Shown: piece after piece, positions 42,994-54,057 of the stretch
Position numbering within the stretch: position 1 is the stretch's first letter
Layout of the letters: every line of letters starts with the position of its first letter
DNA from: Oscillospiraceae bacterium
GTDB taxonomy: Bacteria > Bacillota > Clostridia > Oscillospirales > Oscillospiraceae
Length of the DNA stretch: 64,000 nt
Assembly: GCA_902778115.1 (NCBI GenBank)
Contig: CACYWG010000005.1
Location: forward strand, 1 to 64,000
Reading direction: 5' to 3'
Position numbers and translations under genes: made by a program
Notes under the pieces: model-generated
Told to the model about the DNA's origin: nothing
Database searches by the model: none
What the model saw: the letters and a program-made list of their open reading frames with translations, nothing else

Positions 42994-43021
42994 ATTATAG
43001 CACTTGAATTAGCACTGTCAA
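42994..43021 (-). promoter_or_regulatory. Promoter of hsp20
   Basis: On the minus strand TTGACA, a 16-base spacer and TATAAT. The -35 lies within the CIRCE element. Confidence 0.85.
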
Positions 43022-43035
43022 GCGATGAGTGCTAA
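43009..43035. promoter_or_regulatory. CIRCE operator (HrcA binding site)
   Basis: TTAGCACTG, nine bases and GAGTGCTAA match the CIRCE consensus TTAGCACTC-N9-GAGTGCTAA with one mismatch. It covers the -35 of the hsp20 promoter, so HrcA would repress it in the absence of heat stress. Confidence 0.92.
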
Positions 43036-43099
43036 TTTCTGTGAACCGGGCGTGAACAAACATGGCATAATTTGTAAAGCCTGCCGATCACGCAAAAAT

Positions 43100-43128
43100 G
43101 CAGCCTGTCCCCTGTCGGGACAGGCTGC
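43100..43128 (-). terminator. Terminator after the CoA-transferase gene
   Basis: GCAGCCTGTCCC/GGGACAGGCTGC runs on the minus strand into ATTTTTGCG. Confidence 0.88.
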
Positions 43129-43142
43129 GTTTTCCTGTCTGT

Positions 43143-44447
43143 TCAGATCAGCATGCCGCGTTTTTTGGCCTCAAATCTCAGCTCGTCGCGGAAATTGGGG
43201 TGCGCGATGGCGATGAGCTGCCTGGCGCGGCTGGCCAGCGATTCGCCCCGCAAATGCGCCACGCCGTACTCGGTGACGATGTAGTCGACGTCGTTCTTGC
43301 TGGTGGTGACGATGGCGCCGGGGGTCAGCACGGGCTTGATCTTGTTGATCGTGTCGCCCTTGGCCGTGGAAGAGAAGGCGATGAAGCTCTTGCCGCCCTT
43401 CGACTGGCAGGCGCCGCGGACGTAGTCCACCTGGCCGCCGGTGCCGGACATGTGCTTCGTGCCGACGCTCTCGGCGCAGACCTGACCGAAGAGGTCGACC
43501 TCGAGCGCGGCGTTGATGGAGATCATGTTGTCGTTCCGGCAGATGACGGCTGGATCGTTGACGTAGTCGACGGGCAGGATGGCGATGCCGGGGTTGTCGT
43601 CGATGTAGTCGTAGATGCGCTGGGAGCCGTAGGCGAAGGTGGTGACGCTCTGGTAGCGGTGGATCTGCTTTTTGGAGTTGTTCACCGCGCCGCACTCGAT
43701 CAGCTCCACCATCGAATCGGTGAACATCTCGGTGTGGATGCCGAGGTCGTGCTTGGTCTTCAGCGCCGCACCCACCGCGTCGGGGATCGCGCCGATGCCG
43801 AGCTGGATGCAGGCCCCGTCGGGGATGAGCTCGGCGATGTAGCCGCCGATGGTGGTGCTCAGCGCATCGGGCGCGGCCGTGGGCAGCACGGGCAGCGAAT
43901 GGTCGTTTTCAATGATCGCGTCCACGCGGCTGATGTGCACCTGCGTGCCGCAGACGGCGCGCGGCAGCTCGCGGTTGACCTCGATGTAGACGCGGCCGGT
44001 CTTGTCCAGCATCGCCTCGGAATAGGAGCTGGTGCAGGAGAGGGAGAAATAGCCGTGCTTATCCATCGGGGACGCGGCGAGCACTACAGCGTCATAGTCC
44101 CAGGCGCGGCGGATGTGGCCGGGCATATCGCGGTAATAGCCGGGGATGAGGTCGGCAAAGCCCGCGTTGACGGCCTTGCGCGCCCCGCCGCCGGAGAACC
44201 AGGACATGCCGTTGAGCTTGCCGCTGAGGCTTTCATCCAGGTAAAAGGCGAAGGGATACACGTCCAGCAGGGTGTGCACCCACACGCCGCTGACTTCGTT
44301 TTTCGCGGCGCGCGCCGCCAGCGCCTCGGCAAAGCCGGGGGCCTGCGCGAGCGCGGCGTCCATGCCGATGGTCCAGCCGTTTTCGACGCGCGCGGCGAGC
44401 GAGGCCGCGTCGGTGAGCTTCTGTTGATACTGCGCGCTGAAATCCAT
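43143..44447 (-). CDS. Acetyl-CoA hydrolase/transferase family CoA-transferase
   Basis: The 434 residues match the Cat2/4-hydroxybutyrate and butyryl-CoA:acetate CoA-transferase group. LGIGAIPDAVGAAL and TEMFTDSMVELIE hold the expected CoA-binding Gly and catalytic Glu. SGTGGQVDYVRGA and TEYGVAHLRGES lie in the C-terminal domain. It would move CoA between acetate and butyrate, propionate or 4-hydroxybutyrate; the acid cannot be fixed by eye. CAAGGAG precedes the ATG. It follows nifJ, consistent with acetyl-CoA fermentation. Confidence 0.87.
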   Translation of the reverse strand: MDFSAQYQQKLTDAASLAARVENGWTIGMDAALAQAPGFAEALAARAAKNEVSGVWVHTLLDVYPFAFYLDESLSGKLNGMSWFSGGGARKAVNAGFADLIPGYYRDMPGHIRRAWDYDAVVLAASPMDKHGYFSLSCTSSYSEAMLDKTGRVYIEVNRELPRAVCGTQVHISRVDAIIENDHSLPVLPTAAPDALSTTIGGYIAELIPDGACIQLGIGAIPDAVGAALKTKHDLGIHTEMFTDSMVELIECGAVNNSKKQIHRYQSVTTFAYGSQRIYDYIDDNPGIAILPVDYVNDPAVICRNDNMISINAALEVDLFGQVCAESVGTKHMSGTGGQVDYVRGACQSKGGKSFIAFSSTAKGDTINKIKPVLTPGAIVTTSKNDVDYIVTEYGVAHLRGESLASRARQLIAIAHPNFRDELRFEAKKRGMLI

Positions 44448-44471
44448 AATGATTCTCCTTGTTTCTGATCC

Positions 44472-44503
44472 GGCCGCCCGGGGTCTCCGGGCGGCCTTTT
44501 TCT
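44472..44503 (+). terminator. Plus-strand terminator-like hairpin
   Basis: GGCCGCCCGG/CCGGGCGGCC is followed on the plus strand by TTTTTCTTT. Both neighbouring genes are on the minus strand, so it may block antisense transcription. Confidence 0.55.
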
Positions 44504-44523
44504 TTGTCAATTGCCTCGCAGAG

Positions 44524-44681
44524 TTTTTTCGCCGCAGCGAAAAAAGAGATCAAATCGTGTTTTCCGGGGACATGTGCCTCGGAAAACACTCTTTGCACCC
44601 TGCCAGTGTGCGAGCGCAGCGAGTGCGCGCAGCAGGGTGAAGCCCCTCAACGAAAAGCCCAGCGAAGCGGGTTTTCGTTGA
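44524..44681. repeat. Chain of consecutive hairpins, array 2
   Basis: Four stems in a row: TTTTTTCGC (44524-44545), GTGTTTTCCG (44557-44589), CACCCTGC with an inner GCG-rich loop (44596-44639), and CAACGAAAA(G)CCC (44648-44680), each with its complement. They fill the nifJ to CoA-transferase gap. The last resembles the first stem of array 1. Confidence 0.7.
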
Positions 44682-44686
44682 AGACG

Positions 44687-47600
44687 TCAGTCCTTGCCGG
44701 CCAGTCTCTTGTACTTGGCGTAACGCTTGGCGGTGAAGGCCTCGGCCTCGGCGAAGAGGACTTCGGCGCGCTCGGGGAAGGTGCGGGTCAGGGAGGCGAA
44801 GCGGTTCTCGCCCATCATGAACTCGCGCAGCTTTCCGTTGGGCTCGGCGGAATCGAGCACGAAGGGGTTCTTGCCCTCGTCCTCAAGCTCCGGATTGTAG
44901 TGGAACAGGGGCCAGAAGCCGCATTCCACCGCCGCCTTTTCCTCTTCCATGGCCTTGGACATGCCCTTCGTAAGGCCGTGGTTGATGCAGGGCGTGTAGG
45001 CGATGACGATGGACGGACCGTGATAGGCGGCCGCTTCCTTGAGGCACTTGATGGCGTGCTCGGGGTTGGCGCCGAGGTTGATCTGCGCGACGTAGATGTA
45101 GCCGTAGTTGGAGAGGATCAGGCCCAGGTCCTTCTTCGGCGTGGACTTGCCGGCGGCGGCGAACTGCACGCTCGCGCCGATCGGGGTCGCCTTGGAGGCC
45201 TGTCCGCCGGTGTTGGCGTAGAGCTCGTTGTCCATGACCAGCACGTTCAGGTCGAGGCCCGTGGCCATCACGTGGTCGAGTCCGCCGTAGCCGATATCGT
45301 AGGCCCAGCCGTCGCCGCCGATCATCCAGACGGCCTTCTTGGTCAGGGTGTCCTCTCTGCTGCGGAGGTAGGTGATGTCGTCGCTCTGCTCGGCGGTCTC
45401 CGCGAGCGCCTCGCGCACCGCGTCGGACAGGGCCACGGTCTTTTCCTCATCGTCGCCCTCGTCGAGCCAGGCCTTCAGGGCCGCCTTGAGCTTCTCGTCG
45501 GCGCTCTGCTCCAGCACGGCGGCGGCGTGCAGCTTGGTCTGCTCGCGCATCTGCGCGGCGGAGAGGCTGATGCCCAGGGCAAACTCGGCGTTGTTTTCAA
45601 ACAGGGAGTTGGAGAAGGCGGGGCCGAAGCCGCGCTTGTTGACGGTCTGCGGGAAGGTCGGGGCAAAGAAGCCGTAGGCCTGGGAGCAGCCGGTGGCGTT
45701 GGCGGCGTACATGCGGTCGCCGAAGAGCTGGGTCAGCAGCTTGATGTAGGGCGTCTCGCCGCAGCCGGGGCAGGCGCCGGAGAACTCGTACAGGGGCTGC
45801 TCGTACTGGCTGCCCTTGGCGGAGAAGCGGGTCATCGGGTTCTTCTTTTCGCTGAGCGTCAGGCAGTGATCCCAGTTTTTCTGCTCGGGCAGGGTCTTTT
45901 CGTCCAGCGGGACCATGGTCAGAGCCTTTTCCTTGGCCGGGCACACGCTCACGCAGCTGCCGCAGCCCTGGCAGTCCAGCACGCCCACCTGGATGCGGTA
46001 GCGCAGGCCCTCAAAGCCCTTGCCGAGCGCCTTCTTGGTGACGCAGCTTGCGGGCGCGGCGGCAGCCTCCTCCTCGGTGAAGAGGAAGGGACGGATCGCC
46101 GCGTGCGGGCACACCAGCGAGCAGCGGTTGCAGCCGATGCACTTGTCGGGATCCCACACGGGCACGTTGTCGGCCACGCCGCGCTTTTCATAGCGGGCCA
46201 TGGCGACGGGCATCACGCCGTCGGCGTACTCGGTGAAGGTGCTGACGGGGATATCGTCGCCCTTGGCGCGGTTGATGGGCGCGAGCACCTTCTGCGCGTA
46301 GCTCGGCAGGCTCTCGTCCACGGTGACGGGCTCATCCTTCAGCTCCGCCCATTCGGCGGGGACCTCGATCTTGACGGCGTCCGTCAGGCCGCGCTCGATG
46401 GCGGTCAGGTTCATGTTGACGATCTTCTCGCCCTTGCGGGAGAAGGTCTTGACGGCGGCTTCCTTCATGTACTTTTCGGCCTCATCGACGGGGAGGACGC
46501 CGGAGAGCTTGAAGAAGGCGGCCTGCAGCACGGTGCTGGTGCGGTTGCCGAGGCCGATCTCCTCGGCGATGTCGGTGGCGTCGATGGTGTAGAAGTTCAC
46601 CTTCCGCTCGGCCAGCAGCCGCTTGGCGCGGTTGGGGAGGTTGCGCACCAGCTCCTCGCCCTTCCAGCGGGTGTTCAGAAGGAAGATGCCGCCGGGCTTG
46701 ACCTCATTGACGATGTCGTAGTTGTGCATGTAGCTCTGCTTGTGGCAGGCCACGAAGTCGGCCATCGTGACGTAGTAGGCCGAGAGGATCGGCTCGTGGC
46801 CGAAGCGCAGGTGGCTGCGCGTCAGGCCGCCGGACTTCTTCGCGTCATACTGGAAGTAGGACTGCACGTACTGGTCGGTGTTGTCGCCGATGATCTTGCA
46901 GGAGTTCTTGTTGGCGCCCACGGTGCCGTCGGAGCCGAGGCCCCAGAACTTGCAGGAGATGATCGACTTGCCGGAGGTGACGATGTTCTCGCCGACCGGC
47001 AGGGAGTGGAAGGTCACGTCGTCGTTGATGCCGACGGTGAAGTGGTTCTTCTTCTCGCCCTTCATGTTGTCGAACACGGCCTTGATCTGCGCAGGGGTCG
47101 TGTCCTTGGAGCTGAGGCCGTAGCGGCCGCCGAGCAGCTCGATGTCGAGGCCGGCCTCCTTGAGCGCCGCGCTCACGTCCTCGTACAGCGGCTCGCCCAG
47201 CGCGCCGGGCTCCTTGGTGCGGTCGAGGGCGCTGATGACTTTGCAGCTGGCCGGGATGGCGGCGGTAAAGTGCTTGAGGGAGAAGGGGCGGTACAGGCGG
47301 ACCTGGATCAGGCCGACCTTTTCGCCGCGCTCGTTGAGGTAGGTGACGACCTCGCGGGCGGTCTCGCAGACGCTGCCCATGGCGACGATCACGCGCTCGG
47401 CGTCGGGCGCGCCGTAGTAGTTGAAGAGCTTGTAGTCGCGCCCGGTGAGGGCGGACATCTGGGCCATCACGCCCTCCATGACCGCCGGGAAGGCGTCATA
47501 GGTCGGGTTCGAGGCCTCGTGATGCTGGAAGAAGGTATCGTCGTTCTCGCCGCTGTTGCGGATGGTGGGGTGCTCGGGGTTGAGCGCGCGGTCACGGAAC

Positions 47601-48199
47601 TTCTGCAGCTCGTCCCAGTCGAGCATCTTGCGCAGGTCCTCGTAATCGAGCACGTCGATCTTCTGGATCTCATGGCTGGTGCGGAAGCCGTCGAAGAAGT
47701 GCTGCACGGGCAGATGGCCCTTGATGGCGGCCAGATGCGCCACGGCGCCCAGATCCATGCATTCCTGCACGCTGGAGGACGCCAGCTGCGCCCAGCCGAT
47801 CTGACGGCAGGCCATCACGTCCTGATGGTCGCCGAAAATAGACACGGTCGAGGTGGCCACGCTGCGGGCGGCCACATGCATCACGCCGGGAACCAGCAGG
47901 CCCGCGATGCGGTACATCGGCGGGATCATCAGCATCAGGCCCTGGGCGGACGTGTAGGTGGTGCCGAGCGCGCCGCCTTCCAGCGCGCCCTGCATGGCGG
48001 CGCAGGCGCCGGCTTCGGCCTGCATCTCCATGAGCTTGACAGGCATGCCGAACAGGTTCTTCTTGCCCCGGGCGGCCCACTCGTCGACGTGGTTGGCCAT
48101 CGGGCTGGAGGGCGTGATTGGATAGATGGTTGCTACCTCGGTAAATGCATAGCTTGCGTAGGCGGCGGCTTCGTTGCCGTCCATGGATTTCTTTACCAT
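44687..48199 (-). CDS. nifJ: Pyruvate:ferredoxin (flavodoxin) oxidoreductase
   Basis: The 1170-residue single-chain enzyme oxidises pyruvate to acetyl-CoA and CO2 and reduces ferredoxin, the central fermentative step in anaerobes. It starts with the domain carrying YPITPSSPMANHVDEW. Two [4Fe-4S] ferredoxin motifs are seen (CIGCNRCSLVCP and CQGCGSCVSVCP). The thiamine-diphosphate domain has CPGCGETPY and GGDGWAYDIGYGG, and NELYANTGGQASKATP. Length is normal. AGGAGG precedes the ATG. Its own promoter lies 94 bases upstream. Confidence 0.97.
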   Translation of the reverse strand: MVKKSMDGNEAAAYASYAFTEVATIYPITPSSPMANHVDEWAARGKKNLFGMPVKLMEMQAEAGACAAMQGALEGGALGTTYTSAQGLMLMIPPMYRIAGLLVPGVMHVAARSVATSTVSIFGDHQDVMACRQIGWAQLASSSVQECMDLGAVAHLAAIKGHLPVQHFFDGFRTSHEIQKIDVLDYEDLRKMLDWDELQKFRDRALNPEHPTIRNSGENDDTFFQHHEASNPTYDAFPAVMEGVMAQMSALTGRDYKLFNYYGAPDAERVIVAMGSVCETAREVVTYLNERGEKVGLIQVRLYRPFSLKHFTAAIPASCKVISALDRTKEPGALGEPLYEDVSAALKEAGLDIELLGGRYGLSSKDTTPAQIKAVFDNMKGEKKNHFTVGINDDVTFHSLPVGENIVTSGKSIISCKFWGLGSDGTVGANKNSCKIIGDNTDQYVQSYFQYDAKKSGGLTRSHLRFGHEPILSAYYVTMADFVACHKQSYMHNYDIVNEVKPGGIFLLNTRWKGEELVRNLPNRAKRLLAERKVNFYTIDATDIAEEIGLGNRTSTVLQAAFFKLSGVLPVDEAEKYMKEAAVKTFSRKGEKIVNMNLTAIERGLTDAVKIEVPAEWAELKDEPVTVDESLPSYAQKVLAPINRAKGDDIPVSTFTEYADGVMPVAMARYEKRGVADNVPVWDPDKCIGCNRCSLVCPHAAIRPFLFTEEEAAAAPASCVTKKALGKGFEGLRYRIQVGVLDCQGCGSCVSVCPAKEKALTMVPLDEKTLPEQKNWDHCLTLSEKKNPMTRFSAKGSQYEQPLYEFSGACPGCGETPYIKLLTQLFGDRMYAANATGCSQAYGFFAPTFPQTVNKRGFGPAFSNSLFENNAEFALGISLSAAQMREQTKLHAAAVLEQSADEKLKAALKAWLDEGDDEEKTVALSDAVREALAETAEQSDDITYLRSREDTLTKKAVWMIGGDGWAYDIGYGGLDHVMATGLDLNVLVMDNELYANTGGQASKATPIGASVQFAAAGKSTPKKDLGLILSNYGYIYVAQINLGANPEHAIKCLKEAAAYHGPSIVIAYTPCINHGLTKGMSKAMEEEKAAVECGFWPLFHYNPELEDEGKNPFVLDSAEPNGKLREFMMGENRFASLTRTFPERAEVLFAEAEAFTAKRYAKYKRLAGKD

Positions 48200-48292
48200 G
48201 ATAAAAACCTCCTGATTTTTGTTGCTTACTGTCTATATTCGGGCCGCGCGGGCTCTCGTCCGACGGCCTTCGGTGGAAATCGCCCACCCTTT

Positions 48293-48322
48293 ATCATAAT
48301 GTTTTTGCCCCCGGTTTGTCAA
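48293..48322 (-). promoter_or_regulatory. Promoter of nifJ
   Basis: On the minus strand TTGACA, an 18-base spacer and TATGAT. It lies just after the hppA stop codon, where no terminator is seen, so nifJ may also be read from hppA. Confidence 0.8.
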
Positions 48323-48337
48323 CCTGTTTTTCCCAGT

Positions 48338-50425
<2,088 letters not shown>

Positions 50426-50646
50426 CAACACAGCCTCCTTGTCTTTTGTCTTGTTCCGATCCACGCGGGGACAGGCCCCGAAAAAAGCCAAATCTGCCCC
50501 TGTTAAAATCAGGAGCGGATCAAAAAAACAAGATATTCTGTTAGCAGCAATCGTCTGACAGGACGCACGCGGAAGGCCTCCCGGGACGGAGCAGGGATCC
50601 GGCGCAGCCGCCGTTCCCGCTCGTTTTCATTTTTAGCACAAGAATT
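50426..50646 (-). promoter_or_regulatory. Leader of hppA
   Basis: About 215 bases lie between the promoter and hppA. A T-run (about 50519-50525) and GC-rich pairings are present, but no known riboswitch is recognised and no gene is supported. Confidence 0.35.
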
Positions 50647-50675
50647 ATTATACAGGCCGGACGCCGTAAAATCAA
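50647..50675 (-). promoter_or_regulatory. Promoter of hppA
   Basis: On the minus strand TTGATT, a 17-base spacer and TATAAT. Confidence 0.75.
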
Positions 50676-50824
50676 GGTCCAAATGCAGGATCAATTAAAA
50701 AATTTTAATCATCTCTCCCCTGTTCGCCGTCCGGTAGAGGGAAAACGCGCCTCTCTCCCGGCGGGAGACGGCTCTCTCCCGCTCCCGGATCAGCCGCGTG
50801 CGCTCTACTTCCGCTCTCCCGGGC

Positions 50825-50853
50825 TGGACGGATGTCGAAATGGGGCGTATAAT
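50825..50853 (+). promoter_or_regulatory. Promoter of the acyltransferase-like/DUF6320 pair
   Basis: TGGACG, a 17-base spacer and TATAAT lie 37 bases before the ATG. Confidence 0.55.
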
Positions 50854-50890
50854 CCATATCATCCAAGCCAAGCAGACAGGAGTCTTTTCC

Positions 50891-52177
50891 ATGGAGCAAA
50901 ACAAGCGCGATCTGCGCTGGATGCGGCTGGATAACGCCGCGCTCATCTTTCCCGCCGCGCTGCGGCGGCACTGGAGCAACGCCTACCGCATCTCCTTTAG
51001 CTTTACCGACCCGGTCGATCCGGCGCTTTTGCAGCGGGCGCTGGACGCTGTCGCGCCGCGCTTTCCCTCGGTGATCGTGCGGCTGCGGCGCAGCGCCTTC
51101 TGGTATTATCTCGAGGAGCTGCCGCAGCCGCCCGCCGTGCAGGCCGACGCGAGCCGCCCGCTGCGCGGCATGACGATGGCTGACGTGCGCCGCTGCGCGA
51201 TCCGGGTGCTGTATTACCGCAGCCGCATGGCGGTGGAATACTTCCACTCCGTCACCGACGGCACCGGCGCGATGGTCTTCGCCAAGACGCTCGCGGCCGA
51301 ATATATCCGCCTGCGCTACGGCGCAGCGGTGCCCGCGACCTGCGGCGTGAAGGATCTTTCCGAGCCGCCGCGCGAGAGTGAGCTCGTCGACAGCTTCCGC
51401 GAGCACGCCGGGCCGGTCTCCGCGCCCCGGGACGACCGGAACGTCTACCGCCTGCGCGGTACGCCCGAGCCGGACCGCTTCCTGCACGTGACCCTCGGCA
51501 TCCTCGACAGCGAGGAGCTGCACAAGCGCGCCAAGGCCGCGGGCGTCACGGTGACGGCCTGGCTCTGCGCGCTGCTGATCCGGTCCGTTCTGCGCGTGCA
51601 GGCCGCCGAACAGCCCCGGCGGGAGCGGCAGAAGCCCGTGCGCGTGCAGATTCCGGTCAACCTGCGCCGCCTCTTCGGCGGAGAGACGATGCGCAATTTC
51701 GTCGCCGTGGCCAACATCGGCGTCGATCCGCGCCTCGGGGACTACGAATTCGAGGAGCTGGTGCAGATCGTGCACCACCAGATGCAGCTGGCCATCACGC
51801 CGAAGAACATGGCCGCCATCTTCACGCCCAACGTCCGGGACGAGCGCAATCCCTTTCTCAAGATCGTCCCGCTGGGGCTGAAAAATCTGGTGATGCGCAT
51901 GGTCTTCGACACGGTGGGAGAGAACGTCTCCACCCTGTCGCTGTCCAATCTCGGCCGGGTAGAGCTGCCGGAGGCGATGGCGCCTTATGTCGAGCGCGTG
52001 GAATTCGTGCTCGGCCCGCAGGCCAGCTCCCCCTACAACGCCAGCTGCACGAGCTGGCGGGGAAAGACGTATTTCAACATCGTCCGCAACAGCGTCGAGC
52101 CCGCCCTCGAGCGCGAGTTTTTCACCGCGCTTGTGAAAATGGGCCTGCACGTCAAAATCGAAACCAACGATGAGTGA
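50891..52177 (+). CDS. Condensation/alcohol acetyltransferase-like protein
   Basis: The 428 residues have the fold signature of CoA- or carrier-dependent acyltransferases: HSVTDGTGAM supplies the catalytic HxxxDG-type motif (about residues 119-128). PVNLRRLFGGETMRNF and LSNLGRVELP match the second half of such proteins. The acyl donor and acceptor are unknown. AGGAG precedes the ATG. The DUF6320 gene follows after nine bases. Confidence 0.8.
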   Translation: MEQNKRDLRWMRLDNAALIFPAALRRHWSNAYRISFSFTDPVDPALLQRALDAVAPRFPSVIVRLRRSAFWYYLEELPQPPAVQADASRPLRGMTMADVRRCAIRVLYYRSRMAVEYFHSVTDGTGAMVFAKTLAAEYIRLRYGAAVPATCGVKDLSEPPRESELVDSFREHAGPVSAPRDDRNVYRLRGTPEPDRFLHVTLGILDSEELHKRAKAAGVTVTAWLCALLIRSVLRVQAAEQPRRERQKPVRVQIPVNLRRLFGGETMRNFVAVANIGVDPRLGDYEFEELVQIVHHQMQLAITPKNMAAIFTPNVRDERNPFLKIVPLGLKNLVMRMVFDTVGENVSTLSLSNLGRVELPEAMAPYVERVEFVLGPQASSPYNASCTSWRGKTYFNIVRNSVEPALEREFFTALVKMGLHVKIETNDE

Positions 52178-52186
52178 GGGATTGTC

Positions 52187-52888
52187 ATGTACTGTGTTCA
52201 ATGCGGCGTAGAGCTGCAGAAAGGTGTGGAAAAATGCCCGCTGTGCGGGCTGCGCGTCTACCATCCGGATCTGCGCGAGCAGCCGGAGGCGCTCCCCTAT
52301 CCCCGGCGGGCCGAGGAGGAAACGGTCAGCCACGGCGGGCTGCTGTTCATCGTGAGCGTGCTGTTTATCATCCCGCTGCTCGTGTGCCTGCTGGTGGACG
52401 AGCACCTCAACGGCCGGATCGGCTGGAGCGGCGTGGTGGCCTTCAGTCTGCTGGCCGCCTATCTGATCATCTGCCTGCCGCTGTGGTTTCGGCGCCCCAA
52501 TCCCGTCATCTTCTTCCCGATCGACGTGCTGGCGGCGCTCGGCCTGTGCCTGTATCTGTGCCTGGCCGGCGGCGGCCGCTGGTTCCTCCCCTTCGCCTTC
52601 CCGGTCGGCGGCGCCGTGCTGCTGATCGTCGAGGCGGTGATCGTGCTGCTGCGCTATGCCGTCGGCGAGCAGCGGCACCGCGCGCTGTTTGTGATCGGCG
52701 GCGCGGTCATCGCGGTCGGCGGCCTGTGCGTGCTGATCGAATTTCTGCTGAAGGTGAGCTTCGGCATCGCGATGCGCTGGTGGTCGCTCTACCCGCTCAC
52801 GGTGCTCACACTGCTCGGCCTTGCGCTGATCGTCATCGGCGCCTGCCGCCCGCTGCGCGAGTCGCTGCACAAAAAGTTCTTCATCTGA
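52187..52888 (+). CDS. Zinc-ribbon membrane protein (DUF6320-like)
   Basis: The 233 residues start with a zinc ribbon (CVQCGVEL then CPLCGLRV), followed by about six membrane helices. The pattern fits DUF6320, a family often encoded next to condensation-like acyltransferases in Clostridia. The function is unknown; its place suggests a membrane partner for that enzyme. It is one of three zinc-ribbon membrane proteins in the window. Confidence 0.8.
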   Translation: MYCVQCGVELQKGVEKCPLCGLRVYHPDLREQPEALPYPRRAEEETVSHGGLLFIVSVLFIIPLLVCLLVDEHLNGRIGWSGVVAFSLLAAYLIICLPLWFRRPNPVIFFPIDVLAALGLCLYLCLAGGGRWFLPFAFPVGGAVLLIVEAVIVLLRYAVGEQRHRALFVIGGAVIAVGGLCVLIEFLLKVSFGIAMRWWSLYPLTVLTLLGLALIVIGACRPLRESLHKKFFI

Positions 52889-52894
52889 AATGGA

Positions 52895-52933
52895 AAAACC
52901 CGGGGCTGTGAACGGATCACAGCCCCGGGTTTT
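52895..52933. terminator. Bidirectional terminator
   Basis: AAAACCCGGGGCTGTG/CACAGCCCCGGGTTTT with a 7-base loop separates convergent genes. Confidence 0.9.
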
Positions 52934-52943
52934 ATATGAAATT

Positions 52944-53756
52944 TCAGTCCTTCTTCCTGGAAAGGAGCCGAAGCAGGCGTAGGAAGAGGTTGGCGATGTC
53001 GAGATAGATGTCCAGCGCGCAGTCCACGGCGTTGTCCAGCGTTTTGGCAAACTGCTGCGAGCGGTGCAGATCATAGCCGATGTAAAGGGAGAAGAGCCCC
53101 GCGGCGATCCAGTCCGTCACGCTCTGATTCACGCGGAACACGAGCAGCAGCAGCTCGCAGACGACCAGGCCGATCAGCGTGCCGAACAGCGCGCCGCCGA
53201 GCCTGTCGAACAGTTCGGGGAAGGCCAGGGCCGCCCCGCCCATGCCGGCCGTGATCAGCAGCGTATACAGGAAGGCGTCGGCCACGACGCGGGAGCCGAT
53301 CCCGCCGTAGGCCGCGACCATCGTGGAGATCGTCAGACCGAAGGGGATCACGACCAGGTTATAGCCCAGGAAGCTGACGAGCGGCTTGCGCGACTTGCCC
53401 GCGATCAGGGTGCCGGCGATCGCGCAGACCAGGTAGCCGATGAAAAAGACGATGGGGTCGACATAGCGATACACGTCCCCGACCGTGAAGCACAGCAGCA
53501 CGTTGATAATCAATCCCCAGAGCAGCACGCCCAGCATCACGCCGTTGTAGGCCCGCGCGCCGATGAGCTGATCGGCTTCATAAACCGCCTCCAGCCGCGC
53601 TCTCCGCGCCGCCTGCCCGAGCAGCAGCCCGGTGTTGGCGGCCAGCTGCGCGTTCTCCTGCCGCGTCCGCGTTCCGGACGCGAGCGGCTTGCCGCAGTCC
53701 ATGCAGTATTTGGATCCTTCTTCGTTTTCATAGCCGCAATACGGGCAGCGTACCAT
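52944..53756 (-). CDS. Bax inhibitor-1 family protein with N-terminal zinc ribbon
   Basis: The 270 residues begin with a zinc ribbon (CPYCGYENEEGSKYCMDCGK). A basic cytoplasmic stretch leads to seven membrane helices of the BI-1/YccA type, ending in ALDIYLDIANLFLRLLRLLS, the typical family C terminus. BI-1 proteins are membrane channels or regulators; the bacterial role is poorly known. The start MVRCPYC has GGGAGGG upstream. A long hairpin array lies in its upstream region. Confidence 0.88.
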   Translation of the reverse strand: MVRCPYCGYENEEGSKYCMDCGKPLASGTRTRQENAQLAANTGLLLGQAARRARLEAVYEADQLIGARAYNGVMLGVLLWGLIINVLLCFTVGDVYRYVDPIVFFIGYLVCAIAGTLIAGKSRKPLVSFLGYNLVVIPFGLTISTMVAAYGGIGSRVVADAFLYTLLITAGMGGAALAFPELFDRLGGALFGTLIGLVVCELLLLVFRVNQSVTDWIAAGLFSLYIGYDLHRSQQFAKTLDNAVDCALDIYLDIANLFLRLLRLLSRKKD

Positions 53757-53794
53757 GAGCGATCCCTCCCTCGTTGTGATAATGATCATCGGAA

Positions 53795-53966
53795 AGCGAA
53801 ATCAATCGATGGTACGATTGATTTCGCTGCCAAACGACAAGTTTGGCAGCGAATGATTCTTTGAATCATTCGCCCGATGCTCATTGCAATGAGTATATGG
53901 CAAAACAGCCTGGCTGTTTTGCTGCGCAGCAAAGCTGCGCGGCGAAAAGCTTTTTGGCTTTTCGCC
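53795..53966. repeat. Chain of seven consecutive hairpins, array 3
   Basis: Perfect stems follow one another with almost no gap: 53795-53828 (14 bp), 53826-53850 (10 bp), 53851-53871 (9 bp), 53880-53893 (palindrome), 53900-53922 (11 bp), 53924-53940 (7 bp), 53941-53966 (10 bp). The array lies between the divergent BI-1 and lipase-like genes. Confidence 0.85.
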
Positions 53967-54057
53967 ATCCTATAATCATTATCGCCAACAGTTTAGCACG
54001 GATCGTTCCGCGCCGCAAGCGAAAAGCGCCGATTCCCTCCTGTCCTGACGATTCCGG

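Noticed and set aside
53795..53966. CRISPR-like or satellite array
   Set aside because: The stems differ in sequence, there are no constant repeats or spacers, and no cas genes are present.
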